Notes under the pieces: generated by a model
What the model was told of the DNA's origin: nothing
The model's input: only the letters and a program-made list of their open reading frames with translations
The model's database searches: none
Translations under genes and position numbers: made by a program
From: Nageia nagi
Taxonomy: Eukaryota > Pinophyta
NCBI GenBank assembly: GCA_050084985.1
Contig: JBITNC010000002.1
Location: 3,968,001-4,032,000, forward strand
Length of the DNA: 64,000 nucleotides
Direction: 5' to 3'
In this document: piece by piece, positions 13,066 to 25,175 of the stretch
Position numbering within the stretch: the first letter of the stretch is position 1
Layout: every line of letters begins with the position of its first letter

Positions 13066-16000
13066 TGACCCTAGCTTGGAAAAGGCTTGGTGGACCAAGT
13101 ACTAGCTTTGGACCTGCACCTTCTTGTTCATGGTAATGGTAGAGATGAATACAAACTTTCAATAGATGTTAGATCTAGTGTTTTGAGGAGTTTTTTCATC
13201 AAATTAAAACCCATTACAAGTCAAGGAGTCCATATTACAAATATGTAAATTCTTTAACAATTTGATTATATTTCCTATTTATAAAGTAATTTTTAATGAA
13301 ATTGATCCTTATACTCGAAAAAATTAGGTTTTACAACTTTTTAATAACTTTTTTTTGGGAGAATTAAGAAAAATAAATTATATGTTAATAATATACAGAT
13401 AATTCTCTATTAAATTAAAAAAACTAAAAAATGATAAGTTTAGGTCAAATTATATGCTTGTTGTAGAAGACCATGGTATGTTAATAAAATGGTACATTTT
13501 AAATAATAGCTTTTAGAAGTACCTATCATAAATCAATTTCTATCAACTGAGTATTGCAATAAATTATATATTTAGAAACTACACTCCAAGAACTATATTT
13601 TCAACCTAGTGACATTTTTCAAGATTCTATCTCTAAGGGCTTCAAAAGTTGAGATCAATTATGGAAAACACGTCCACTTTTTGGCCATTTTATGGACCCA
13701 TATTATTGCACTTACCCAAAACACTTGCCATTATATATAGCTATTTTAGTTGAAGTCCATTTGTTGGGAGGACAGTGAGTCAATGATACTCTTTTTGATT
13801 GGTATTTTTGATGTGCGATGTGCATACCATGGAGTGTAATAATTACGAAATATCACCCATTTTGCTGTAATATCATCCTTGTTAGTAATAAAATCATCTT
13901 GAATGTTATGCAATAGATGAAATAGAAGCAACTCTATCAAACAAAAATCATGATAATAAAGTTTATCCTTTAAAGGAATGGTTGGAAACCTTGGTGAGAC
14001 TCTGATAATTGTAGTTATGGAAAGTTATTTCCATGGTGTAGATTTATGAGCTACTTTAAATATCTAACTTCTAGTGAATTCAATAAGTGACATTATATTC
14101 ATAAATGCATGTCAGGTCATATATACATCAATGAAGGTTGTGGAAGATGAAGGGGAAGTATTCTAGTGTGATATACATTCAAAGTTTTTTTGGTTAACAT
14201 TTAAAGAAAAGAATGTTCTTTTACATATGGTCAATGGTAGTTTTAGTAGAAGGTGGCATATTTCTTGGGAAAATATATCACATTCGATAACTTTGCTCAC
14301 TTCAATACTGACATGAAAAAAGGATTTACCAATTGCCATTTGCTAGAATGCCAAGCACACAAAAAATATCCTCTAATTGTGATCCCTAACAATGTCAGGT
14401 TATACCTCTCCCATTTAAACCACTCACCATATTTCTCTTAAATCATTCTGAAACTAATAGACAAATTTTCAAATTTCATTCCAATTGAAATATTTCTTAG
14501 CAAATTAAATAAATCTCTATCGTTTAACACCTAAAACTTAATCTATAATAATTTGCGTAACAACCCTATCTATTAGTTTCATCTATGTTGAACCATTTAT
14601 GATCTAAATCAATTTTGAGTACTTTACGTTGCGAATACATATTGTAGATAGTCTTCATATTTCCCTTTATACATACCTCATAAATCATATCAAAAGAAAA
14701 TTATGATGGGCAAGGAACCCTAGCTTCCATACAAAAGATAATAATTTTTTGAATTTGTTCTTTAAAATAGTGACTATGCTCCTCAATATTATTTATTATC
14801 TCATCACATATTTTTGTTTCACATATCTTACACCATAATAAAATATTTGATTTTCTATTAGTAATATCCATGTTTAAGATACTGCAATTTACTTTCAAAA
14901 GTATTAAAGAATAACGATTATTGGTAGGTTATAAGTGAATAGTTATAATTTAATAAAATATAAGTGTGTAATATTAGGAAAAATACTCTATCACACAATA
15001 ATAATTCAGAATTGGCTTACATGTTTATAAAAATAAATATTTATTGTAAATATTATCTTCTTGTAATCATACTACATTAATTATGTATTTGTACCTATAG
15101 AAATTATAATGTAATAAAATATTTTTTATGTTCTTCATAAGAAAGAATATTACATTCAATCAAATAAAAGTTAAAAGAAAATAATAAGATAAATATTGAG
15201 GTACAATTCTCTTAATATATTATTATAAAACAAAATAACATCCACATAAGAAATATTTTATTATTCAAATGGAAAATATTATATTCAATCAAATAAAAAC
15301 TATTATATACAATATTTACAAATGAAATTAAATTATTCAATAAAGATAAGTTAATATATATTTGAAAGTATGATATTGCATTATCATTTTTTAAAAGATC
15401 ATATTTACAATTAATAATACATGTTATTATGGTCAATTTATTTTTAATATTTTTTAATTCATTTATATATGTTATAAAAAAAATTATATTAGATAATTGA
15501 AATAATCGATTAGTTAGAAGATATGATATGATAGTATGCACCACTAGTATAATGATCTTATTTTTCTTATCAATGATATAAAAATATTGGTAAAATATGT
15601 TATTCACAACATGGTAATAATAGAATAGTTGAATATATAAATATTATATTATTAAAAAATTAACTAGTATACAAATAGATATTTTTTAAACAAATAATAA
15701 GATCTTTTATAATATTATATTCAATATGTAAATTTATTTTATACATGTATGAGTATAAATATAAATTACAATGATTCATTTTCCAAAAGTTCCTCTATTT
15801 TATAATAAAAATATAATTTTGTATATAATATTTTTAAACTACATCCTATAGAAAATAAACTAATAAATAAGAAATCATGCATAAGTAAATAATTCCCATA
15901 AATTTTTCAAATACTCATATAGTGTATGTCCATTTAAAAAAATATATAATCTACATGTTAAATTATCACTATTTTATACAAGATATAGATGTAAGAAAAA

Positions 16001-17099
16001 ATATAAGAAATAAAATTAGATATTAGCATAATCATTTTTATCATTGTTTGTGTCATTCAAGCATTTTAAACGACCAAAAGAAAAACTAGAACCATGTTTA
16101 TAATTAAATATTTGACAAAACAAAATAATATTTAAATAAAACTTCATCTATGTGTATTTTAATGTATAATCTTACAATATCATATTTCAAAAGTATTTAT
16201 AATGAACAACATATATATTACTATGAAATTTTTTTAATAACGATACTTAATTCCTTTATAGTTGTTACCTTTTTTATTATTAGATAAGTAATATAATAAA
16301 ACATTATCTTCTTGTAATCATAAGACATTAATTAAAAAATTAAAAATTAAATCCAATGGTTAAAAACTATTTCATGATCGAACCTTCTCTCTAATAAATT
16401 TTCAACCATGGATTTGAAAACATAGAGTACCTTGTACATTACATCAACATTTAAAAAAATGTATAATTTATTAAGCAATTTATAGTTTAAAAAGAAATTA
16501 TTATATGCAAATATTTAGGAATAAACTTAACTTTGGTTCATCTTCTGAACCAACATAATGTATCATGGAAGAAATTTGATTTTTGGGAATTAATATGATT
16601 GATCTCATGGACCATGTTTCTATGTTATCAAGTATAATCGTTTATTAAAGTGATGTTCAAATCACATTATATATATATAATCTAATTAATTACTCAATGA
16701 TTAAATTCAAAATTTTATTGTTCATATAATCTATAAATATTACTTTTTAACTAAATTAATTAATTCAAATAATATCTTACATGTTTAATATTTAGATTAG
16801 TTAAATTATGAATTGTACTTTAAATTTAAGTTTGCCTAATATTTTATTAGGGTTATTCAATTTATTGCCAAATATTAAAATATTATAAAATAAAAAATTA
16901 ACATAATTAGAAATTGTTTTAATAGCCATCATGTATTCTAACTACATCAACAAGATCATCTTCAAGTTTTAACTTATTTGAAAGCTCATGACATCAAAAT
17001 TTGTATACCGACTTAAGTACTAGACGAGTAATGAATGAATTCTCATAAATACAACACTATTTGTATATTGAATCTTCTTAATCGAGATTAAGATCCAAA
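13066..17099. other. Very AT-rich stretch without recognised gene
   Basis: No recognisable coding sequence. From about 14,900 to 16,900 the composition is strongly AT-biased, and long open frames there (such as 15212-15607 on the minus strand) are low-complexity translations of AT-rich DNA. Near 13680-13715 the minus strand carries GTGCAATAATATGGGTCCA, an inverted partner of sequence at 1393-1411. Confidence 0.45.
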
Positions 17100-18420
17100 A
17101 GAAGTATTGCACATTATTTATGCATATTGAATCTATGTGCCAATGCTTATGAAGAACCTCTCAGAATGATTGTACAAGGAAATGTAGGAATAGGAAAGTC
17201 ACACCTAATTACAAGCATCAAATTTATGCTTCAAACATCAACTCCAGATGGTCAATCACCATTGCTACTTCTTGCACCAACAAGTGTTGCAGCATTCAAC
17301 AAAGCAGCTTTAATAATTCATTCTGCACTTTGAATACCCATAAGAGAGAAATAACCGCCCTACAGGGTGAATCACTTGCAAACTTTCAAGAAACGATGTA
17401 CTTTATTCAATACATTATTATCGATGAAATGAGTTTCATTGGTCCAAAAATAATGAAACAAATAAACCAAAGGTTATGAGAAGATTTTCCTACGAACAAT
17501 TAAATTCCTTTTGGTGGGCGTTCTATAATCCTCGTGACTTAGCACAACTACCACCAGTAAAATACATCCTAATGTATGCTTCAACTTCTTATGGAGGAAC
17601 ACTATGGCGTAGCTTCGCAATAGTTGTAACATTGAGAAAAAAATTTCGTTAAAGTGGTGATGATCCTATCCAGATTCAATTTCGTGAACTTCTATCAAAT
17701 AAGTGCAGAACCTACAGTTGCAAATTGGTAAACTCTAATGTCATGTAAAAACTCTAATCTCACTCCTATCGAGAAATCCAAATTCTTCTCCTCCATGCAT
17801 CTTTATTCAGCAAACGAAATGGTTTCACTACATAACAAACATATGTTGTTATCATTATAAAAACATGTAGCCATTTCATTGTAGAGCAAAAACAGCACCT
17901 AACATTTTCAAATCTAGACGACGAGCAACTTCAATCACAATTATTCTTTTGCATTGACCAAGGGGTTATGTTGTGTTCAAACTTATGAGTAGAAATAGGA
18001 CTTGTTAATGGTGCACTTCGATAAGTGAAATCAATTATTTATAGGGAAAGTGAAAAGCCACCATAAATTCAATTATTTGTTATTGTTCAATAACAAAATT
18101 ATATTGGACCATTTTGGGATCAAAATAACCCAAAATATGTTCCTATATACCCATTGAGTTATGGTCAATGACGATAAGTCCCATTGAAAATGGCATAGAC
18201 CTTAACAATACATAAATCATAGGGGCTTACACTTGAAAAAAACAATTGTTGATATTGACAACACTGATCAACAAGGCCTTACTTTTATAGCTATTTCAAG
18301 AGTTCATGGACTATCTTGTCTACAAATACATCCTAGATTCACATTCCAAAGATATGCATGCATGGGAGTTAATGCAAATGTTAGTCATTGCAAAAAATAA
18401 GAGGAATGCTTGATGTCATT
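17100..18420 (+). pseudogene. Helitron RepHel helicase domain, decayed
   Basis: The open part at 17127-17333 contains an intact Walker A motif (VQGNVGIGKSHLI) and the LLLAPTSVAAFN block of Helitron PIF1-like helicases. Further on, in changing frames, come the Walker B region (YIIIDEMSFIG), QLPPVKYI, GLVNGAL, the GLTLEKTIVDIDN block and the closing motif LTFIAISRVHGLSCLQIHPR. At least a dozen stops break it. The Rep nuclease domain and Helitron termini are not seen. It is a paralogue of the copy at 1-960. Confidence 0.85.
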
Positions 18421-18860
18421 ATCAAATGTTAACACATGAAATAAAAGTTACCTTTTTCAAATAACATTATTATATATTTTTGCTTTTCAAACATAAATAT
18501 TTAAGTTCTAAACTTTGATGACCATTTCTATTTCTACAGTGCATTATTTGAATTATTATGTTTACATAATAACTAAGAAATAAATTTTATGTAAATACAT
18601 AACTTAATATATGTTTACACTTTTCAAACAAATATTTTCCTTGTATTGATATATGATGCCATTACTCTTAATCAAGGTAATGACACAAAAAAATATTTCA
18701 ATATTACTTATCATGCTTATAATTATCATGTTCATTATTGATGTTTTGATGGTGTGATCAATACTTTCCATACTACAATTATACCTAATTTGTGCCACAC
18801 TTATAACTTAATTTAAACTTAACTTGCATTATTAAATTTATATTTGATCCTTATGTAATC
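18421..18860. other. AT-rich spacer, nothing recognised
   Basis: This lies between the Helitron relic and the 3' truncation of the first copia element. Short open frames here have no recognisable content. Confidence 0.5.
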
Positions 18861-18861
18861 A

Positions 18862-19670
18862 TTAATGTATAAATTTATATACAAAATGCACATGAGATTC
18901 TTTTCCAATAAAAACAAACCCCTCAAATTGACGCATGTAGATCTCAACATCCAAATCACCATTAAGAAATGCACTTTTCACATCAAGTTGGAATATCTTC
19001 CAACCTTGGGCAGCTGAAAGGGAAAGGATACGTCTAACTATAGACATATTTGCAATTGGAGTATAGGTTTTCTCATAATCAACACCATATTTTTAAGCAA
19101 AACCTTTAGCCATCAACCTTGCCTTATATTTCTCAATCTCACCTTCTAAGTTGAACTTAACTTTGTAAACCCATTTATTTCCAATCACATTCCTTGTGTT
19201 GGGATATGGAACCAAGTCCCAAGTTCCATTTTTCATAAGAGCTTCATATTCCATCTTCATAGCATCCATAAAATAAGAATGTTTATAAGCCTCCTTAAAG
19301 TTGGAAGGTTCATTATGACCTTCAATCTTGGAAACAAGAGACTTATGCAAAGTCGTACTTCTAGTTATTCTTTGAGTTAGAGAATTTTGCTCTTTTGGTG
19401 AATTATCTGAATTGTGATCCATCCATAGGCAATTCTGAAGGGTCTTTAAGAACTTCTCTTGAATAAGAATCACCAACATCTTCATTTAACTTCACATCCC
19501 TTAAAACAAACACTACTTTGGCTAAAGGAAAGTAAAGCCTATACCCTCTATGTTGACTATCATATCCCACAGATGCATTTCTCATATTTATCATCTAACT
19601 TCTTCCTCCTTTCTGAAACTATGAAGGAAAATACTTCACAACCAAAAATCCTTAGATGAGATATGTTAGG
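18862..19670 (-). pseudogene. Copia A reverse transcriptase, N-terminal part
   Basis: After the solo LTR the integrase C-terminal linker continues (ISHLRIFGCEVFS, YDSQHRGYRLYFP), then the reverse transcriptase starts with AMKMEYEALMKNGTWDLV, GNKWVYKVKFN, KYKARLMAKGFA (stop) and FQLDVKSAFLNGDL. It is truncated at about 18862, before the YVDD site. Confidence 0.88.
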
Positions 19671-20656
19671 TGTAAACCCTCTAGAATAGCGAGACCCTAC
19701 ACTCAAGGTCCCTCCTCTCTAGGAAGGACCTACTTTGCAATGTCTAAAATATTACTTGAGAATGTGATTAGATCAATGATAAATAGATAAAAATGAAGAG
19801 AAATAGGGTTTAGAATATTTTTTCTTTCTTTGTACAATACCCACAACCTCCAATAACTTGCCAATAAGACAAAAGGCGAGGCTTCTAAGTCCTAGGTCCT
19901 TAATATCCTAGGACCATGCAAAGGGAGCTAAATGAGCTTGTAATCCCCCCACCTTGAATCAACAAGGCAATCAAAAATGGAATAATGACTATGATGCAAG
20001 CTAGCTTATGATTAAAGTAGATTAACAAGCACAAAATAAACTCGATTACCTTATCCTAAATCCACAAGGGACTAGCCTAAAGCAACTAATATGCAACCAT
20101 GCACCAAAACAGTAACAATAACACTAAAATATATATATGATTAACCTCTTTTTGATGTCTCCTCAAGATCCTACAAAAACACTCCAAGCAATCACTAGGT
20201 CCACAAAAAAAAAAAGACCAAGAATGTGTTACCCAAGGTTCCCTTGCAAGAAGAGGACAAGAATCCACTTTTTATTACTTTAGAAGTGATGGCTATAGCT
20301 CCAAGTGGAAGAATCTTGGCCAAAAGCTTGAATGGACAGTTTCAAGTGCGCATGGACAACAAGAAGTCATGATTTTTCTATTGCAAGAGTGAATGGAAGG
20401 AGAGAGGTAAATCTAATTTTGAATTTACTTTTATACAGGTTTAGTCGATGGGCTAGTTAGGGTTTAAACCTAACCGATTCGCTAATTAGGGTCCACAATC
20501 ATAAGATGGTAACAAACGGTCAAGTTACCAAAATCAACCACGTGAACGTGGTCAGAACGAGATGAAGGGCTGATGAAATTACAAAGAACTGCAAGACAAG
20601 TCGAATCATTATGAAGCTCCTAAGGTAGAAAAACAAACAATTTTGAGATGTCTACA
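19671..20656 (-). mobile_element. Solo LTR (TGTAGACAT... family) with 5-bp TSD
   Basis: Read on the minus strand the block begins TGTAGACATCTCAAAATTG and ends GAGGGTTTACA, a TG...CA structure of 986 bp. It is flanked by TCTAA on one side and CCTAA on the other (plus strand TTAGA and TTAGG), a target duplication with one change. Removing it restores the copia A integrase frame KKSNISHLRIFG. A TATAAAAG motif on the minus strand supports the orientation. A related LTR starts at 62817. Confidence 0.82.
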
Positions 20657-21350
20657 TTAGATTTCTTACCTTTCCATAACTCATAAGGAGTTTTTCCTTC
20701 AATTACTTTTGTGGGACACCTATTCAAGGTATAGATAGATGTGTTTATTGCTTCACCCTATAGAAATTTAGGAATATTCCTCAACATGTATCTAACCATA
20801 TCCATTATGGACCTATTCTTCCTTTCTGCAACTCCATTTTGTTGTGAGGTATAAGGGATGGTCATGAAATGTCTTTTGATTCCATTCCTTGCACAAAATT
20901 CATTGAACTCATTGATAATGTACTCACCCCCATTATTTGATCTTAGCATCTTGATCCTTAGGTTGGTTTGATTTTCGACAAAGGCCATGAATTCTTTGAA
21001 CATCTCAAAGGTTTGATTTTTATGCTCAAGTAGATAACCAAAGGTCATTCTACTTAAGTCATCTATGAAGGTGAGAACATAGGAAGCTCCTCCAAGAGAC
21101 TTAACTTGAAATGGGCCCATTAAGTCCAAATGAATTAGTTGGAAAAGTTGATTAGCCCTTGTTGCCCTAGCTTTTTCAAACTTTTTCCTTTACATCTTTC
21201 CTAAGATGCAACTCTCACAAAGGCCAATGGTAGGAGAGATTAAAGGCAAACCTTCCACAAGATTTTTACTTTTCATGAGTTGAATGTTTTTTTGATTAAT
21301 ATGACCTAACCTTTGATGCCAAATATTTCCCTTAGAAAAGAAAGAAATTA
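20657..21350 (-). pseudogene. Copia A integrase, interrupted
   Basis: Going down the minus strand: the GAG-pre-integrase motif WHQRLGHINQKN, the zinc-binding CESCILGKM (stop after), LIHLDLMGPF, TFIDDLSRMTFGY, LRSNNGGEY and SQQNGVAERKNRSIM, which cover the integrase core with its D, D and E positions. The frame continues to WKGKKSN, where the solo LTR at 19671-20656 is inserted, and resumes after it as ISHLRIFG. Confidence 0.88.
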
Positions 21351-22600
21351 TACTAATGTCCACGGATGACCAAAAGCAATCAATGGGACTGAAAAGTAAA
21401 CAAGTCTATAGCAGCATGATGGGCATAGTGGCCCTCACTCAAAGCAAACTATGAAAATTCTAAGAACAATATAGGGGCTAATCCTAAAAAAAAAAAAAAA
21501 AGTCAAACAAAGCAACATAATAGGCAAACATGGTCAAAGGGGAGGTCTCTCATAATCTGTCTGACTATGCATTCTAGATCTTGTCTGTGTTTGCATCGAT
21601 GCTACTATCGCTAAAGAAGGTCGTGATCTATTGTGACCTCAAAGAACTAAGGTTGGTATGCACCCTTTATCTAGTACATCATGTTGGAATGTATAATGCA
21701 TTATTGTAAAGGTTTTATAATAATCTTCTATGTAAATTCACTAATACTTAAGGGTACCATTTGATACCTTAAGTATTTAAGTGAATATAATAATGTAACT
21801 TGTTCTACACTCCATGTCATGAGCATGCCCCTTGGGTAAAAGGATGTGCATGTCATGCTTTTTTACATTGGGTAAAAGGATGATCCAAAGAGGGATTTTG
21901 GCCTATAAATAGAAAGCTCCCTCTTTGGATCATACACCAATTTTTGGAGTAAAGTTATGCTAGATGATAGTGTTTAGGAGTTGAGATTAAGAGAATTGTA
22001 AGAGTTCATATTTGAGATTAAAAGAGATCTAGTTAGTGGATGTACTCCTAGTTGGAGGACCACTTACATCTTGTGTTATCTTTGTGATATTGCTTAGTGA
22101 GTTTGTTAGATGTGTATTGTGAGCTTTCATGTGACCTTGGGAGTTTAGAGGTGTTTAGTTTATAATTCAACTCTTTCACGTCAATTAGGTTGAGGTGAGT
22201 CCTCAATCCTCCTCCTATGAACATTCTCTCTTGAGGGAACTGGGAAGAAAGAGGTAATCAACCGATCACCTGTCGAGTGCTGGGAGGTAAATAATAGGCA
22301 TTTCCTAAGAAGGAAGGTCTCCCTGAGATAATGTCAAACAACGATGGTTTGGGAACTGAAAGAATTTCAAAATCGAGCTACGAACATCCCAAAAAAGTAG
22401 TGATACCGCCCATAGATCTCATAATAAATTGAACATCTAAAAATGAAATTATCCTTAATCTTAGGCTCTATCAAGCACAACTGACAAACTCGAATTTCAC
22501 ATGCAAAATGGTGATCAATCTCAATCCAAAGCTAATGGGAGCACACTCTGAACTAGCCTAGAAACATCTGCAAGCCAAGAGGGAGGTGTAGACGAATGTA
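21350..22600 (-). mobile_element. 5'-truncated LINE tail inside copia A
   Basis: Between the copia A protease and integrase lies about 1.25 kb of foreign sequence. On the minus strand, 22600-22390 encodes the cysteine-rich tail typical of LINE-type reverse transcriptases: FRVCSH, then VCQLC followed after about 17 residues by FIFRCSIYYEI, and GRYH. Below it is non-coding sequence, presumably the 3' untranslated part, which holds a 16-nt A run (plus strand, near 21487) and a solo LTR. The exact ends are not clear. Confidence 0.6.
21682..22178 (+). mobile_element. Solo LTR (TGTTGGAATG...CTCTTTCA), 497 bp
   Basis: It begins TGTTGGAATGTATAATG and ends AACTCTTTCA, flanked by CATCA and CGTCA (a 5-bp TSD with one change). 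A TATA box, TATAAATA, lies at 21904. The same family, in a shorter 286-bp form, is found at 45328-45613 in reverse orientation. Confidence 0.8.
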
Positions 22601-22639
22601 ATAGAGCAAACATTTATGGCTAGGCACATTTTTGTAGGC

Positions 22640-23888
22640 TCTTGGTCCACTATGTAGAGATCATTTTTATAGAGCCTTTTACTAAAGTGGCCAAACCTTT
22701 TTTTATACTCCAAGAGTTAGAATTAAACTCAAAGGAGTATCTTTTTCTTGCCAATTGAATGACTAAAATAAGATTCATTTTTAGTTGAGGTGCACAAAGC
22801 ACACTCTCAATAACTTTACCATGTATCAAAGTGCTCCCAATTCCATGGACTTCAAGCATACAATTATCGCTAATCACAACCCCATCCTTTATGTGTTTGT
22901 GAAAATTTTGAAACTTGTCTTTTTCAAAACACATATGGTTACTGCATCTAGAATCTACTATCCAATCATTTGAAGAAGTGTGAGTCATGGAGTAAAGGCC
23001 ACAAACAAAAGCACTTTTATTGTTTCTCTTTCCTTTGTTTGATTTCACTTTTCCTTTTATGTTTTCCTCTTTCTTTTTCTTGAAGCAATGAGACTCCTTG
23101 TGGCCATAAATACCACAAAAGTTATAGTTCCCATCAAACTTGACCTTGCCATTATTTGATTTTCCATTACCCTCATAATTCTTGTTGCCACCTTTCCTAC
23201 CATTCTTATGAGCATGAGAGTACTTATTATGATACTCTAGCTTGAAATGAGGCTTAGTTTCTCCCAAAGCAATGTTGTTATCCTTTGAAGTGGATCCCAG
23301 CACTTTCTTCTTCATAATCTCTTCATGCTTTAAGAGGAGCCTAGAGATATTCTCCAAAGAGAAGGGTTTCTATTCATCATCAAGCCTAGTCTCAATAACA
23401 ATCACAAAGTGACTAAATTTAGATGAGAGGCTTTGAAGGATGATGAAAATCATAACATTGTCATTGATCCAATTACAACTGCAAGCCACAAGATGGGTTC
23501 TAAGATCAATGATCTTGGTCAAGAATATTGCAACACTTTCATCCTCCCCTTGATGAGTCTACAGAAGTTGTTGGAGGATGGTAAACCTTCTCGGGAACTT
23601 TGACCCAAGATATATTTTCTTGAGTCGATCCCAAGCTTCTTTAGCAAAAGTTGCATTCGAGATCATAAGCAAGATCTCATCAAAAATAACATGAAAGATC
23701 ATTGAGGAAGCCAACTTATTCTTGTAGTTGTAAATTTCTAATGCTCTTGCTTCCGTTGGAGCTACTTGATCTTCACTAACAATTTGCCAAAGCTTATGAT
23801 CCTGAAGCTTCACCTTCATCCTAGGTTCCCAAATTCCATATTTGGAACTATCAAGGATATACTTTGGTGCAAAAGAAGATTCACCCAT
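22640..23888 (-). pseudogene. Copia A gag and protease, broken
   Basis: The gag begins at the ATG at 23888 (MGESSFAPKY) with a UBN2-type capsid region including AKEAWDRLKKIYLGS. A gap with shifted frame (23360-23560) separates it from the nucleocapsid part. The zinc knuckle near 23100 reads CGIYGHKESHC, with Tyr in place of the second Cys of CX2C. The protease motif is DWIVDSRCSNHM, where the usual DSG is DSR. It ends with NDLYIVDQE-like sequence in another frame just before the LINE insertion. Confidence 0.85.
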
Positions 23889-23954
23889 TTTCTACACAAG
23901 AAGATCAATTTAGATTAATAAAGCATTACACCTTTTTTTAAAAATTACAATTTG

Positions 23955-24470
23955 ACGCTTTTGAAGCTTGGTATGATAAGAAACCAACTGTCCAGAATTT
24001 TAGAATTTTTGATTGTTTGGCATATGCTCATGTGCTAAAAGAGAACAGAAAAAATTGGATGCAAAGAGTGAACCATGTGTGTTCATTGGGTATAGTGAAG
24101 AGAGTAAAGAATATAGACTTTACAATCCAAAAAATAGAAAAATAGTTGTGTCCAAGGATGTCATTTTTTAGGAGGGAAGAGTCTATAGACAGAAGCAAAA
24201 ATGCATTAGGGATATTGGAGGAGAAATGCCCAACCATGAAAACACTTCAAAAATAAAGAATGTGCAGCCCAAGAGATCAAATGCTCTTTTAAATATTCAA
24301 GTGATACCTCCAAGTCCTCCATCAAGTCCCTTAAATAGCTCCAAATCTACTCCCACTTCTCCTACAAGTGGAGGTTCTACAAATGTGATTCAAGAAGTGA
24401 TGAAGACAAAAAGAGGTAAAAAAAAAAAAAAAATCAAAACCATCCTCCTTCTCAAGTTTTAGATCCAAGC
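23955..24470 (+). pseudogene. Copia B integrase C-terminus and linker
   Basis: FEAWYDKKPTVQNFRIF begins the recognisable sequence, followed by CLAYAHVLKENRK, EYRLYNPKNRKIVVSKDVIF in shifting frames, and the serine- and proline-rich linker (IPPSPPSSPLNSSKSTPTSP) that precedes the RT in copia polyproteins. Frameshifts and an A-run at 24419-24432 break the frame. Confidence 0.82.
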
Positions 24471-24539
24471 TTTCATCAAAGGATTACTAGAAGTCAATTT
24501 CATAAAATGGAAAAGTTTGTAAAGTAATTTAGTGATATG

Positions 24540-25175
24540 AAAATAGATGAAGACCCAATGGGGGAGATGGCTAATTATGCATTGTGTGCAGCTTAAAATG
24601 TTGTTTCTTCTGATTTTAATCCATCTTGTTATGAGAAAGCTTGCACCAAAAATATGTGGCTGAAGGCCATGGATGAAGAGCTTCACTCAAGAACAATTGA
24701 AAGATATAAAGCAAGATTGGTTGTAAAGGAATTCACTCAAATATGGTGTAGATTTTAAGGAGACTTTTGCACCGATTGCAAGACAAGAAATAGTAAAAAT
24801 GCTTCTTTCATTCGCTACCCAAAAGCATTGTAATGTACATCATATGGATGTAAAGAGTGCATTCTTGAATGGCTACTTGGATGAGAAGGTTTATGTGCAA
24901 CAACCTAAAGGATTTCAAGTGCGAGGCAAGAGAAGAATGTGTACAAGCTCAAGAAGGCATTGTATGGTCTCAAGCAAGCTCTAAGAGCTTGGTACATCCG
25001 GATTGATGGATACTTCCAAAGGTTTGAGCTCATTAGAAGCAAAAATGAGCCAACACTCTACATCAAGAGAGAAGATAATCAGATTTTACTTATTTCTCTT
25101 TATGTTGATGATTTAATTTATATGGGAAGTGATTCCAGCATGAATGACAAATTTGAAATTGATTTAATGCACTAC
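24540..25175 (+). pseudogene. Copia B reverse transcriptase, first part
   Basis: Visible blocks are NMWLKAMDEELHS, then a deletion that joins directly to [60 protein letters not shown] and the catalytic [10 protein letters not shown] (YVDD at 25101-25112). Two frameshifts and the missing segment after the first block show it is dead. It ends at MHY, where the PPR-bearing insertion begins. Confidence 0.87.

Larger units (their letters stand above)
18862..23888 (-). mobile_element. Ty1/copia element A, both LTRs lost, two insertions
   Basis: A minus-strand copia pol can be followed in the canonical order gag, protease, integrase, reverse transcriptase from 23888 down to 18862. It stops in the fingers/palm part of the reverse transcriptase, so the RT C-terminus, RNase H and 3' LTR are missing. 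The 5' LTR is also missing: just beyond the gag start the sequence switches to copia element B in the opposite orientation. Two later insertions split it: a solo LTR at 19671-20656, and a LINE tail at about 21350-22600 that itself carries a solo LTR. Confidence 0.85.

Noticed and set aside
13640-13720. Sequence at 13.7 kb as the definite right end of the large transposon
   Set aside because: The inverted match to 1393-1411 is good for about 19 bases, but a competing candidate at 13,122 is closer to the subterminal tract, and neither shows a clear target duplication.
15212-15607. 131-codon open frame on the minus strand
   Set aside because: The protein is almost only Ile, Leu, Asn, Phe, Tyr and Lys, as expected from very AT-rich DNA; no domain or homologue is recognised.
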